DNA of 64,000 bases from Cloeon dipterum (GCF_949628265.1 NC_088787.1:19706501-19770500), one strand, 5' to 3'. Counted from the first letter of the stretch, positions 36,400-50,000 are shown. The notes: generated by a model from the letters alone, not told the origin. Numbers and translations are program-made.

Positions 36400-39182
36400 T
36401 CTCTAGCAAAGGCGACGCGCCTGCTCTACTCCTGCTATAACGTTGATTATTGCTCTATTTCTCTCTCTCTCTCTTTCTCTCTCCTCACGCGCTTCTTTGC
36501 TCCTCTCGATGATGGGATGAAAACAAAACTGCTGCGCACTCGATTGTTTTCAGTTTTTGCGTGCCGGTTTTTCCTCACTGATTGATTTTTTGCGTCCTCT
36601 CTTCTTCAGCACAACGTCCAGTTACATTATTGTAAATTAAAGATTAAAAAATGACCTAAACAAGTACCAAGCGAGACTTGACCAAAAACGAAAAGATTGT
36701 GTATGTAGCACAAAAATCTAAACAAAAAAGAGCATGGTCGTGTGTGCATGAACGCGCAAAAACACATGATTTTGATGATTCCGTGCCTCGTTGACGATGA
36801 AATGATAATCAAATTTTTAAAAACGCAATATCAGCATTTTGAGTTCCCTTCACCGCTGACGATTTTGGGTTGAGCTCATCAGTTTGTGTGTGCCATCATC
36901 CTTGAACACTAAACATGGACAAGTCTCTTTCTCATAAAAAATATAAAACTACGGTAGCTCCGCTTCGGCCGCTGACAGCATAGTAGCCTTTTCATACTTA
37001 AAATTTACACACGAGTATCAAATAATCCTGCTGCTACAATAAGTGATATTTTAGATAAAATCTATGAAAAACTTTTAAGTATAACTAATAATAACGTCAA
37101 CCTTACTTCCACACACGATGGAGAGTTTCACGATCGACACTTTGTTTGCGGAAAAAGAAGCGAAAAGTTTCAAGCTCTTGATATTTATAATTAGCTACGA
37201 TATTAATGTGATAGCTGAGCACAACTTATCTTTGAATGTATTAACGTAGGTGTAAAGTGACACGCACCCCTTGGCTTTCGGAATTCGGCCGCCCGCCGAC
37301 CGGCCCGGCAAAACTCTCGCAACAATGGACGCGGCCGACGCATTATTAAGAATTAACGCGCTTTGCAGCTGAACGCCCCCACCGATTACCTTTTTCTCTA
37401 ATTAACACACGTTGTATTAATGGCTAAAGGATAAAAATTACACTCACACACTCACTCACTCACACACACACAACACACACGACACACGCGTACGTGCACC
37501 TAGGTGTTGAGAAGGCATCTCTCTAATTATATTAAGCGATTTAACTAAATAAACACTCATTGAACGCACCCTTGTTGTCTCACACGAACACACACAACAC
37601 ACGCGACCTCTATTTCTTGTAACCTTAGGCGGAACCTCGTAATTTTAAGGCGGCTGGCCGAACAGTCCGGCGTCACTCTTGGGGAAGACGTGGCCCGCGA
37701 CTATTCCCCGTCACTCGGGGCCCCGAGCGCGTCCCTGGTTGCGAGCCCCGCGGGCCGGTTGGCCAGAAAAAAATAGAATCTGGACATTTTCGTAAGAAGA
37801 GAAAGCAATGGGGTGAAGGGCAGCGCACTGTGTACGGTAGCAGCACACGACCAATTATTGTACTAATTGCGATGATTGATAAAAAACAAGTTTTCCCTCC
37901 TCCTCCTCCTCCTCCTCCTCCGCGACTCCTCTCTTTCGATTCAGCTAACCTTTCTCATATAATGCTAAAGACACAACAGTTAATCCAACGAATCACAAAC
38001 GGCAGACAAGTAGTTCGAAACCAAAATAAGAGATGAAAAGATATTATATCATAAAGTGCGCGAAAATTGTATAATGATGGCTTTAAACACACAAAATCTC
38101 ACGATTTGAATCGACGTACAACTCACTCACTCACCGACACACATTTCCATTTTAATGTATAAGCTCAAAACTCACACTTGATTATGATTCTCAATTAAGT
38201 AGGTCCTCTTCAGCAAGGCAAGTGTTTGTTTAGGCAGAAGGAAAAGGTGCCGCCCGCCGAAAAAGTCTGCATTTTTGTATCAAGGGGAAGAGATGCAAAA
38301 CTGTCCACCTTTTCGCACAGGGGGCGCAGCAGCCCCCGCGGAGGCCGAGACAAGTGTTTGATTCGATTCATTCTTTGTAATTGTATGGTGGTAGCGAGTA
38401 GATTTTTCTACTGCAAGTACTAACCACGTGCGTGTATTTCTAATGCTAACTACATGTGTAATGCTCTCTATCGACATGGATATTGGAAAAAATAGCTAGC
38501 TGATATATTATATACTATACATTACAAACTATACATATACATGATTACCATATTAAATATATTACGACATATTTCTTGTACTGTCCGATTAATGTCACGC
38601 GTCATCGACTAACACACGATGACGATGCTGACATAATTATATAATATCTTCACACTCTTTGGAAATAAAAATTTGTCCAGCGTGAAAGGCTCATTCTGTT
38701 TCATTTTCCGATATACCTAAAATGTTTTTATTTACTTCTAAAATTATAGAAGGGAGTTTTTATAGGATTGAGGGCAATAATTGTTACCAGTGATCCACCC
38801 ATTCTGATTTTATATTATTATGTTGATGAGCTCACACATAGTTCTGCTGGAAAACCTGAATTTAATATTTGCATAGATTCAATTTTTATTATATCTTAAC
38901 TGAAAGTTGGAAAATTAGATTTTTCAACTAAATTAAAAATTACCAAAAAGTATAGGTCAAAAGTTATGAGGGGAAATAATCTGCTAAGTTTTAAAGCGGA
39001 CACCACGACCATAATGTTTCTCTTTGAAAATGTCTCATTTAGATCATTGTAGAAGTTGTATGATGATTGAACTATAATTAACTATGAACTAAACAAGGAA
39101 ATCCTATCAGCGAAAATTGTTTTGCAGAATTATGCTTTAAAAGAAACAAAAGTGATATTTTCCTAACAATTATTCCATTGTA
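36400..39182. other. Stretch without a confident gene
   Basis: It holds CT-, CA- and TCC-type simple repeats (CA-rich 37437-37485, TCC 37896-37922) and two GC-rich islands (37260-37380 and 37630-37765). The second island carries a 48-codon frame, 37629-37776, after an AG and ending in TAG, which could be an alternative 3' exon but lacks support. The rest may be extended 3' UTR. Confidence 0.4.
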
Positions 39183-39200
39183 TTTATTAATTAGCATTGC

Positions 39201-40388
39201 TCATGAATGTTTGGATCTCCAGTCCAAAAACTCATCAAAATCTTCATCTACGTCGCTTTCTGAGTCACTTGAGTGTTCCTTCTTGATGCTATCGGCCGCC
39301 GCTGTTTTAATATCCACCTCTTCCTTTTTCTTCTCCAAATCCAACACTCTGCAAATCACACGGTAAATATACCAACAAAATAAAATAAGCAGCAAGTCAG
39401 ATACCTGGACCAATTCCTCATCTGCTCGTCGATTTCCTCCAACTGTCGCTCGGCCGTCGACTCTTCCTGGTCGTCCTGGATGATTTGGTGCGACTGCTCA
39501 GACTCTTCCTTCATTGTTTTCATGAACTTCTCCCACTCCTCCTCCACAGGGTCTCTGTATTCGACGTTTCGCACCTGCAAATTAGAAAACATTAGTACCA
39601 TTTGTCAGACTTTATTTAGAGAAATATTAATTAATGCACCTTAGCGTCAAGTTTAGGGTCGTCGAAAAATCCTTCAGGAAGCACTTCCTTCGGGTCTTCC
39701 GGCGCTTCTGAGCTACTCTGTGGTGATTTTAAAACTGAAATAAAATCAAATCAATGATTGCTGAGTAAAATAACCAGCGCAGAAACCTGTATTCTTTTTC
39801 GTGGATTCAATGTTGTCTTCCTTGACCTTTTGGAGTGCTTCCATTCTCTCCTGCTTCTCCACTTTGATAGCGACGGGTTTCGTGTCCGAATCAAAAAAGT
39901 CTGCGGGAATGGCACTGGATGAAGCGGCGACCGCTGGAGCGCCGGCTTTGATCACGACATTAATTTACAATACAAAAGGGATAAACCCACTAATATTACT
40001 TACTTTTCACCTTTTTCTCCGGGGGAACGGCAAAGGTTGCGGGGGGAGCTGTCCTTTTCTCGGCCTCGGCCTTTTTCCTCTTGGCGGCAGCGATGTTGGC
40101 CAGGTGCTCCTTGCTTGCCAGGTGAGCCGTCCAGAGGCCTTCATTTTTAACAGGCGCGTCGCACAAAATGCAGCTCAGTTGGCCCCTGGCCGAGTACGTG
40201 CTTAGGAGTTAAGGAAAAGCGTGACACAAAAATTAGAGCAAACTGGAGAAGTTAAGAAAAGGATATTTTGCAAGGGGCGATTCGATTTTCTTGACCGATT
40301 GCGTCAGCTTTTTCTTCTGCTCGTTCATGATTCGCCGCAGTTCATTCTGTGAAATCACTTTCTTGCCCATTTTAGCCGAGCTTGCCAT
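39201..40388 (-). CDS. ZNF830: ZNF830 (CCDC16) homologue, single C2H2 zinc-finger protein
   Basis: The exons in transcript order are 40388-40267, 40197-40004, 39945-39787, 39734-39640, 39574-39405 and 39348-39201, giving 888 bases and 295 residues. The zinc finger uses Cys50, Cys53, His66 and His72, in the family context Lys-Tyr ... Gly-Gln-Leu-Ser-Cys. The hallmark Leu-Pro-Glu-Gly-Phe-Phe-Asp-Asp-Pro motif is encoded in exon 4. It is followed by a Glu-rich coiled coil and an acidic Ser/Asp C-terminus. ZNF830 is a nuclear protein linked to pre-mRNA splicing and genome maintenance in vertebrates. It is slightly shorter than the human protein of roughly 370 residues. AATAAA on the minus strand lies 13 bases after the stop (39183-39188), so the 3' UTR is very short. 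Intron 1 is of the AT-AC class and is listed separately. The gene is divergent from SSR4. Confidence 0.88.
40198..40266 (-). other. AT-AC U12-type intron (69 bases) in the ZNF830 gene
   Basis: On the minus strand the intron opens with ATATCCTTT, the U12-type 5' consensus. It contains TTTTCCTTAACTCC, a match to the U12 branch site, and ends AC ten bases after the branch-site AAC. Removing it joins GCA-AA to G-TAC-TCG and restores Ala-Lys-Tyr before the zinc finger, as in the human protein. No GT-AG pair in this stretch gives that join. It would be removed by the minor spliceosome. Confidence 0.88.
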
Positions 40389-40598
40389 CTTTTTCTAAAG
40401 AAATTGGTCGAAAAATGTTTGTATTTTGGTTGTGGCGCCGGTTCAGCTGATGAATTGTCAACAAATGAAGCGATCGTAGCGCCAGGTAGCTGAACCCTAA
40501 CCGCTTCCACGAACCACACGGCTGTGGCGCTGCCGTCGGTTCGGCTGACACTGACTTGACTGGTGGGCTGGCAGACGGCGATTCCACGTTGGACAAAA
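40389..40598. promoter_or_regulatory. Shared divergent promoter region of ZNF830 and SSR4
   Basis: Only 210 bases separate the two start codons. Both 5' UTRs and any core promoters must lie here, unless a 5' UTR intron exists. No TATA box stands out. Confidence 0.6.
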
Positions 40599-41452
40599 AT
40601 GGCTGGAACCCGAATTGTTGTTGTGTCGGTCCTGCTGGCCGTCTGCGCCTTTTCCTGCGCCAGGGCCGATTCCTGTGGGAAACCGGAGGTGACCACCACT
40701 ACCTACACCACCCAGGATGCCACTGTGCTGACCAACATCGCCTATATTGCAGAAATTTCTCTTAAATGCTCAAACGCCATCAAAGGTCTGCCCCTGTACG
40801 CCGAGGTCAATGGAAAAATCTTGACTGCGGCCAGGACCAGCGACGACAATCGTTACCAGGTATAAATTATTTTGAAAGATTGGGGGAATTTCTCGAAATG
40901 AGCTCGTGTGTGATTTCCGCGAGGAATTTTAAAAGACCAAAAAGGTATTAATGTAAAGGGCGTAGACATTTAAATTCCACCCTACCATATGCCGGTTGCA
41001 TTATTTAAATTAAAACTTTATGAATGGAACTAGTTGAATAATTGGAAACCCCTGCAATTATCAGAAATCCCATGGTTGATTGGCGTTTTTCCATTATGTT
41101 CCAATATACATATAGTTCATTGTTTTTTTTTTGTAAAAGTTTATTTTCCACTGTCACAAACATTGAAGTCATTTTTGTTTCACGATAAAAGGTCAGCTGG
41201 ACTGAGGAGGTTAAGAAGGCCCGCACCGGCAACTTCAACGTGAACCTGTTTGACGAGGAAGGCTACACCACGCTGCGCAAGGCCATTCGCAACGGCGAGG
41301 ACGTCAGTTCTGTCAAGCCCCTGGTCAGCGTGACGCTAAACCACCCTGGCGCTTACAATGGCCCATGGGTCAACTCTGAGTTCATGGCCGCCGCCCTGGC
41401 CGTTGTTGTTTGGTATTCTGCCTACACCTTCAGAAATAAGTTGTTGTTTTAA
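40599..41452 (+). CDS. SSR4: Translocon-associated protein subunit delta (TRAP-delta, SSR4)
   Basis: Exon 1 is 40599-40859 and exon 2 is 41192-41452. The intron is phase 0, with donor CAG|GTATAA and acceptor AAAAG. The product is 173 residues. A signal peptide (Val-Val-Val-Ser-Val-Leu-Leu core, cleavage after Ala-Arg-Ala) is followed by the lumenal beta-sandwich. That domain has two cysteines and the family motifs Arg-Tyr-Gln-Val-Ser-Trp, Phe-Asp-Glu-Glu and Leu-Arg-Lys-Ala. A single C-terminal membrane helix begins after Asn-Gly-Pro-Trp-Val. TRAP-delta is part of the ER complex beside the Sec61 channel that aids translocation of some secretory proteins. Length is as expected for the family. 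Confidence 0.95.
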
Positions 41453-41518
41453 GCATGTAAGCATTTTAAGGCAAGTGCGGTTGATTGAATACTTTTGTAT
41501 GAAACGAAAAAAACGCTG

Positions 41519-41524
41519 AATAAA
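41519..41524 (+). promoter_or_regulatory. Polyadenylation signal of SSR4
   Basis: AATAAA lies 67 bases after the stop codon. Confidence 0.6.
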
Positions 41525-44500
41525 TGTTTTATTGTTTTCGAAGATTCAGGCTGTTCTTATTTTCTCTTTGCAATAAATTATAAAAAGGCTTAAGAGTTAA
41601 GGGGATTAATTTATAGTGCGTTTCTCCGCAAAAGTTACGCAGAATAGATGCTTATTTAGTTATTGATGCCAACTTTTCAAACTTCAATTGTTCCACTTCA
41701 ATGGCTAATATCTATAAATTTTTAATTACTATAGAAAATATAACTATAATAAATTATAAAAATCTATGGACATAAAAAGATAAATAAACAATTTTGCTAT
41801 TTTTTCCATAATTATCTTTTTCTGCAAAACTTGTCCTAGAGTACTCACGAAAATACATATTTGAATATTTAAGAAAATTGAGTTTTGTTTAACATCCCAA
41901 AAATATTGGGGAGAATAATTTATGTCTCTGTTTGTAAACTGTTGAATTTAATAGAGGCAAAAATATACCCCATTTAAAACTGTAGATATTTTGGACATTT
42001 CAAAGAGCATCGCCCATGAAATAACAAATTTTTTATCTCTATTTACTGGTTTTCCAAATTCTAAAAATTAATTTGAAGTTACCCTCTAGAATAAAGGGGT
42101 GTAGTTACTAAAGTAGTTTAAAAATAATAGACGTCTTAAAAAAAGGTAATTATTTTGATATGAAAATATATATGAAGATCAGGCCAGATTTAATTTTTCT
42201 AATTCCTCAATTAAATTTCTTCAATAAAAATTCAGTATAAATCAGTAATTTTTTTAGGGGGGAAATGAAAGACTTCGAGTTGACTATATAATTATAGCGA
42301 TTTTTTATTATCATTCATGAAAATATCCAGAAAATCATCATAAAGACTAATATGTCATATAATAATTACATACATCAAGACATAGTGCAGATAATATATA
42401 TTTTTGTATATTTAAATGTAATACAGTACTTAAAAAAGAGTCATGTTGTATGTTCTGGATACACTGAAATTAATGTTTATATTATTTATGTTAATTAGTA
42501 TACAAGAAGGTAAATAAAACGCGCGTATATAACAATGTTTCCCAGAATACAGCATCAAGTTTATAAAGAGTTGCATGATTTCTTTTCTCCTCCTTCATTT
42601 TGCATAGTCATTCGACGAATTAGAGCGTATTTTTTTCTTTAAAACACAATATACATCAACAACAAAGCCGCGAAAAATTCGGGTTCCCGATTACTGGATC
42701 GTTCGTTTATTTCTAGGCAACGTTTGCTCTTTTTGTTTAGTCAAGTGAGCTGAGAGTCAATAAAATTTCTGCAATCAATCAGAGAGACAAAAATGCTTTG
42801 ATAGCTCCAAAGAGAACAACCACAGAGATATATAAATCGTGTCCGAGAGCGTGTGCTCGGAGTTTGAAATTTATTTGGTTTTCAAAAAGGCCAATAATTC
42901 TGCTTCGAGTTTTCAATATTGCATGGTCACCAGAATATTCAATATTCGATCAGTGTGAGTGTGTACGAGTATAGAATATATATTTATTTAGTTTTAATGC
43001 AAGGGTCCAGCCGACGTTCTCTTTTGTTTGTTGACAAACGTTCACAACTTTAGCTACGTTTATTAAAATATCCAAGTAAAAATAATCCACGTGTATGCGT
43101 TTGCTTTTTAATATAAAATAAAAGAGATAAAAATATATCTTTCGCATTTTGCACGCTGCGCACTTCTAGACGTCTCAACAAAACAGGGGAGGGCGGTTTT
43201 CCATCGGGATTTTTCTCTTCTTTTTCAAAATTGCTAACATTCGACTACAGCAAGTGTACGCGGTCGTTTAAAATATTTCGGTTATCGTTAATCGCACTCT
43301 CGCGTCAAAAAGTCCAAGAAAAGACAAAACGGCGCATTCACACTATAGAAATTGTAAGCAAAACTAATTACTGTGTTGTGTGTGAGTGAGTGAGTTATCA
43401 ATATATAATTTCCTTTAATAAAAGGGGCGTCCTCTCTTAATTTACCTTACAAAAGCATTTTTGAAAAAGTCACTATTACATTTTATTATTATGTTGCTGC
43501 TGTATCATACAAATCGGGCTATTTGCGTTGTAGATTTTTAACTGCCGCCGCTCTAAAAAAATTTGTCTGTATGTGTACAGATGTGTGTGTGTGTGTGTGT
43601 GTATGCGATGGAATCCCATTTTTATGCAAGGTACAAATTCGTATTGGCTTTCTTTGTGGGCCAACAAACGTTGCAGTTACAAAAACAGTGAAACTCGCCT
43701 TCCTTTGTATTTTTAACTTTTTGCCTCTACAATAGTTGGAGCCGCGCCGGCATTATTTTTTTATGCTATTTGTCAACACTTGCTGCGTACTGCTTTAACT
43801 ATCATTCTGTGGCGCACATTTCTTGTACCTTGGGTAGTAATTCATCTCGTATTTACCGGTATTTACACTTAACACTTTTTTCACATTACGCATGCATTTT
43901 TCATTAACGTTAATCTTTTTCTTTGTAATGTAGTTGTGTGTTTGTTTGCTTGTTAATTTAACATGAGTGTGGCTACTTTAAAGCACTTCTTTCTGACGAG
44001 CTTTCTCAAAGGAGCAGCAAATTTAATTCCGAGATCAGATCGAATCTTGTCTTCGATTTGAAAAAGCTCAGCTGCTAAGGAGATGTTTTTTCGCGAGTAT
44101 AATCTTGCCCTACTCAAGTCTACGAGTCAATTCGTATTCTTACAGTTCCTCAAACGCGGTATTTCATACATGAGTTTAGCAAAAAGAGGGCCACATCTTA
44201 TAATGGGGTACAAAATGCAGTCTTCATTTGCATTTCAAATGATTTTTTCAAAAGAGTGCCATCAAATCAATAACAACAACTGTTATCAAAAACACCCAGA
44301 TTGACAAATGTATCTCGGTCGTGTCGTGTGTTTGTGTGAGTGTCGTGTCAGTGGAAAGTTCTCAAGGAAACACAGATGATGCATTGCTACCACGTCGGGC
44401 TCGGTATCCCTCTGCTTCAAGCACTCAACCAAAATCACACCGAGTTCAAAGCCAGAAAACTGAGGTCGATTTTGCACTGTTTAAAGCTTGGAAATTCTTG

Positions 44501-47081
44501 GAATCATTTGGATTTCGGTTTGTTTTCCACGAGCGATACCGAGACTCGAGATTGAATACTTATACTAGCACTGGAATTTCATTTTTGACAGTGCCAATCG
44601 ATTCTTGAGGGCCGAATTCGGAAGACTTGTTCAAATTTTAATTTTTTTCAATCGGATTTTTATTTTCCTGAAAATTGTCCAATTTTGTCTTAAAACATGA
44701 GGATAGGACCATTTAAAAATCAATGTTTTTCCAGGCGAATTATAGATAGATTCGTGATACAAAAAATATTTGAACGAATTACCCAGCCTGCCATCTCAGA
44801 TTGCTTGCCAGCGTTTTTTAGGCAAGGTTAAAATAAAAAACCACTTAAGAAACGATTTTTAACATTTGGACCAATTTTCTGAACGTAATTTCGAATTGTC
44901 AACCAACGGATCGGTTTGCCTAACCTAATTTAACTTTCAGGAAACGATTGACAAAGTCAAATATGATATTTCAGACTCCAGAGATAATTTAACAAGTGCG
45001 CAGAATCAATCGGTTAATAAAATTGCTGGCTATTCGATTTTGTGTCTAGCTATAATGAGCCTTTAGTCGTCAAGTAAATCGGTTTGGTGGGTGGGTTGGT
45101 GGGTTTCCAGCGATTTTCAACAGCTGCCTTCTTTGAATTTGAGCTGCCTGCTACAGATTGTGCCTCTAGTTCCGAATTTTGACTCAAATGTGCTAAAACC
45201 GGTGCTCACAACTGATAATTAAAAAGGTAGTGCGTTGAACCGTAAAAACTGTACACTAAAAATAAGTACTCTCGGTGTATAGACAGGTAGTTAAGTTGGA
45301 ATTACTTAAAAATTCAGGTCATTCTTAACAGTTGGCGCCCAAATAATAATATATTACAATATTCAGTAATTCAAGGTACACTGTTATAAAATTTCAGTTT
45401 TGCTGAGTTGTTTGATACAAAAATTCCTTTGTAAAAATTACAGCCATTGAGCAATATTATTAAGCCAAAATCGGGAGAGGGACTTTCTTTCTTTCTTTTG
45501 CGATCTTTTGAGTTGTTTTCTGTTTGTTGTTGTTAAGAGTCGGCGCGGACCGGACCGTCCGACTCATGTAAGCTGTGTTTCCTTAGTGCTTCATGAGTAC
45601 ATACATATTGCATGACACTTACAGCGAATCTCTACAAGGTAAAAATATTTACAAAAGCAGCAGCCGATAAATCTATTATAGGCATTACTTCTTCCAAATC
45701 GAACAACACCTATCTTTATATATATAATAATAATAATAATAATTAATTCTCCTCCTTAATATAGCAGCTCAATTCATGAGGAAGTTTCTCTGTTTGTTTA
45801 CATCATGTCATGTGTATGTGTGTGTGTATGTATGTGTGTGTGAATGTCCTTCTCTATCGAATCAACAAAATAAAAATTTAAAGACAGTAGTATCATTAAT
45901 AAATATACATGAGGCAGTCTGTATGGCGGAATGAAATACATATTTTCTATAATTGCGGTGGAGTTGGGACTTTGCTTCTGCGTTTTGTTTGTGTGTACGT
46001 GTTTGCTTGCTTGCTTGAATTCTTAAATACAGTAGGTCATAATGGCATGGATAAAACTGGAGGTACTTTTTGGCAAAGTCTCAATTCCAAAAACCATTCG
46101 ATACAGTGAGGTATTTAAAAGGGGGGTAGGAACATCAAATCTGTTTTCAGTTTGCAAAATTGGATTGGTATTCGTGTTTTATTTTCTTGTCCATTTCTCT
46201 TTTGAAAAAAGGCGAATTCCAAAAAGTGGCAATTGCATATGGGAAGGCTGCAGGAGCTGCGAATTTGCTTCCACTCAACAACGCTGAGAAACAACTACAA
46301 AAAGGTTCAAGACCCAGCACCATAGATTTCGAGATAAAACACTGACTCGCGCGTCACAAAACGGATCATCTTCTTTCCTAGAGATCAAACTGAAAACGCA
46401 TTCAAATCAAAGTAAAAATTAAAATATAAAAAAAGATAAGGGGTCGAAACGCGGATGTGGGTCTGAGGAAAATTAATTTCTTCCATGGGAGAGAGTGTAT
46501 AATGTGTGCTACGATTTACAATGGCAGTGAAAAAAGAAGATTCCAATCGATAATAAAATTAATACGCTTTGAAACTATCATAATGGCAGATTGGATTGGA
46601 CAATGAAATCAGTGAGAAACGAATCGATCGATGTCCAGGACGTCAAATGCACAATGACACTAATTTACAGTTAATTAGGTACACTTGAATCTGATGCGAT
46701 CATGCAGCCCAATCAATGGATTCCTGTGGTTCACCACACACAAAAATCAATCGTGACATTCGTCATCTTGTGCATAACTGAGTGTAAGTAACTAAGACTG
46801 TCTTTTCTCACGGATACAAATGAAAAAAAAATATTCACGTTACGGACAAACCTGAGGATACAAAAATAAAAACCTAGGAAGTCTATAATGCAACCAAGAC
46901 ACTGGTTGATACCTGCAAATACAATCAACAAAGAGTAATGGAGTAAACCCTGTGTTGGGCCGGAACTTTAGATGAAATCGTCTTTCAAATATGGCAGCTC
47001 CATAGTCCTCCCATCACCTGAGACAGACACGTCAATCTCCGAGTGGCGCCACACGACGCGGGCTTGCCGCCGGCAGAAGCA
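41525..47081. other. Long AT-rich gap between SSR4 and punt
   Basis: No exon is supported on either strand in 5.5 kb. It holds simple repeats: GT at 43582-43602, AAT at 45725-45743 and GT-rich at 45815-45842. Part of it is probably the 3' UTR of punt, which is transcribed toward this gap. I could not place a unique polyadenylation site. Confidence 0.45.
43582..43602 (+). repeat. GT microsatellite
   Basis: About ten GT units. Read on the minus strand this would be a CA tract in the possible punt 3' UTR. Confidence 0.95.
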
Positions 47082-50000
47082 CTACATGGAAGATTCCTTG
47101 CAGTCTATCAGAGTGGCCGTCTGCTGCAACTGCATGTGGTTGCCACCTATCGAGCAGATGTTGTTGTTGCCAAGTGGCAGCATCCGCGCCTCCTGCGCCA
47201 CCCGCTCCATCACACATGACGCCGACAGCCGCGCTTCCGCGTCGTGGTCCCAGCATTCTTCCATCGTCTCACTCAGGGCAACCAATCCCTGAGGAGGAAA
47301 AACCCAAAATTAGCCAGCAGAGAGTTTATTATGGTTCAGAAGGAAGGGCAAAAACTCAAATTATATCGCGGTAACAAGTCCTTGATCTTTAGAATTTTGA
47401 AATTTTTCATTTATCAGGAAAATACTCACCGAATGCTGTTTCCAAGTTTCCCTAATGGCTGGCCTCATCTTTTTGTGCACTACAGCTTCCTGCATGTCTT
47501 CAAGCGAAGGATGCTGACCAACCTCCTCCTCGAACGGCAGCATGTGTTCAGGAATGGGGCCGTCCTGCGCAGTGCATCTGGACACGAGCTCCCATAGGAC
47601 GAGGCCACACGCATACATGTCGATGCGGAGGAAGGCGTCGCGGGAGAAGTTGATGGCGCCTTCGAGCACCTCCGGGGCCATGTAACGGCGGGTGCCGACC
47701 TGGCCGTGCGTGTCGCCGCACGGCTTGCCTGGCTGGAAGATGAGCGCCAGCCCAAAGTCAGCAATGCACGCGGTTAGGTCGCTTTTCAGCAGCACGTTCT
47801 TAGACTTGAAGTCGCGGTGAGCAACAGATGGCTTGCGCCCCTGTTCCCTACTGCCGGCCATCTCCTCGTGCAGGTGCATCAGGCCGCGCGCCATGCTCTC
47901 AGCGATGCGGCACAGCTCCGGCCAGGACACCACTGATGTCTTCAGGAATTCGCAAAGCGAGCCCCGCTCGTGGTACGCTGTGATCAGCCAAAACTCGGCT
48001 TGCAGGTTGTCACCGCGCCTCTCCGCTCCGTAAAAGCTCAGAATGTTTTCATGCTGAGATCAAAGAGTTATTTATTGGGGTTGCAAATGAGAATATTGTA
48101 TCGTTTTAAAATAAATTATAATTTTTAAATTTTAAATTAAAACCGAATTTTAATAATATTATATTAAAAAACCAACTCAAATGAAAAATTGTCGGCCCAT
48201 TTTATTTACACAGCCTTTAAATTTTAACAAACTGACGGATTATAATAAAATATCCAATAATTCAAGAAAAGAAAGTTCGAGTTTAACTAAGGTAATTCAA
48301 ACCTAAAATCTCCATAATTTACATCAAACGGAAGCTTACATCCATGTGCGGCAACTTGAAGATTTCCTGCTCTGTCACCCAGCTGAGCTTGTCCTGGATT
48401 GGGAAAATTTTGACAGCGACAACTGCATCGCTTCTGTACTGGGCCTTCCAAACAGCGCCAAACCTTCCTCTGGCTTTGATTTCCAGGAGCTGGATTGGTC
48501 GCAGACCAGCGGCTGGAGACGGGGGTATGGGGTTTGGATCATGTGTTGGCAACTGAAATACGCACGAATGTCAGCAGGAGTCGTATTCTAGTGAAAAAAT
48601 TAAAATGTGGTTCAAACGGCAAAAGTGAGCATACTGGTATGTATGGGGGCGAGGTGGGGCGGGAGAGTGCTAGGATTTTGAGCTACGGGGTTGCGTGGGG
48701 AGCTAGAGAGATACAAAATTTAAGGAATCGAGCGTTGTTAAGAAAAAAATGTCAGGGATTAAATGGTTAATCGGCCACACGGCCAGCAATTCATGGCGAT
48801 AAGAGAGATAGAGTAAAGGGGTTCGTTCTAGAATTGCTTAAAAAGTAATAACCTGAATATCGTTCTCAATGAACTGCTGAAAACGAAATCGAAGAATTAC
48901 TTTCAACTAACAGAAGAGTACATTTTGACAGATGATTGATAGAACAGAAAAAGCCGCATGAGTTTGAGATGGTGCAGAGTTAATTCAATGCGTACCTGGT
49001 TGAAACTTCTCATCTTTCGATAGCGATAGGCAGTGAAGATGATGAGGGCAAACGCAGAAAAGGTGAACAGGCTCACGCTCACGATTAAGAAAACTTTCTC
49101 GTTCTCACGGTCATCGGCCTCATACTCAGAAGCTGAAAAAACTAAATCTTTACAATTTATCAAAACGATTAAGAAATCTTAGTTTGCAACTAAATACTAG
49201 TAAAACACGAATTTTCCGCATTTTTTTAATTTTTGGTAAATATGGGCAAAAATTTAAATAAAATTTTCAATGAATTTTATCTGACAAAATTTGAATTAAT
49301 TTTGAGTGGAGAAATTTAATTATATTTTGAGGCCCCAATAAGACTTACATTAAGTTTATATACATAATTTCCTTGATTTGGGGAAAAAACAGACAAAATT
49401 TACACTTAACCGGTTATAACCAGAATTTTTGTAAGCGTTGGAAATTATCAAACATTTATCGTCTAATTTATAACCGTTTGGGGCTGCCTGAAGACCGTTT
49501 CAGCCAAATTATCGTGAATATATTCATCACATCGGAAGAATTATAGCGGCAAAATTAAGTATCAGCATTCAATCAAGTTTAAAATTTAATGTTTAATTTC
49601 ATAAAAAAATAGAGAAATATCTTAACTGCACCGCGGTTTTTAAGGCGTTTCTCTGGTATCATATGCCATTTAGACCGTCCTTCAATGCGGCTCTAAAGTC
49701 ATACATGGCGTAATTCACTCTATTTTTGTATCCAAAAGAAAATCAAACGCGGAGGAAAAAAATCCCATTCCATTTTAGCAAACAAAAAGTGAGACGCACT
49801 CTGAATAGTTGGTTTCTCAGTCACCGGCGGGACATATTCAAAATTGCTGTTGCACAAGTCGCCGGTGCAGCAGCAGAAGAAGAGTCCGTCCTTCACTTTC
49901 TCGCTGGTCACGCACTTGACCTGTTTGGCGCAGTCCATGTTGTGCAGGAAACAACCCTAAGAGGGCAAAAAGGGTATGTTCAGAGTCATGCTGGGTGTGA

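Noticed and set aside
40207-40266. GT-AG alternatives for the first ZNF830 intron
   Set aside because: Available GT and AG positions either shift the frame or add residues absent from the family. Only the AT-AC pair restores the conserved join.
46972-47597. Plus-strand frames over the punt kinase exons
   Set aside because: They are antisense shadows of conserved kinase coding sequence.
49720-49799. Extension of the punt ectodomain exon past 49800
   Set aside because: The frame stays open, but the donor GTGCGT gives the phase needed for the membrane exon and ends the domain at the usual place.
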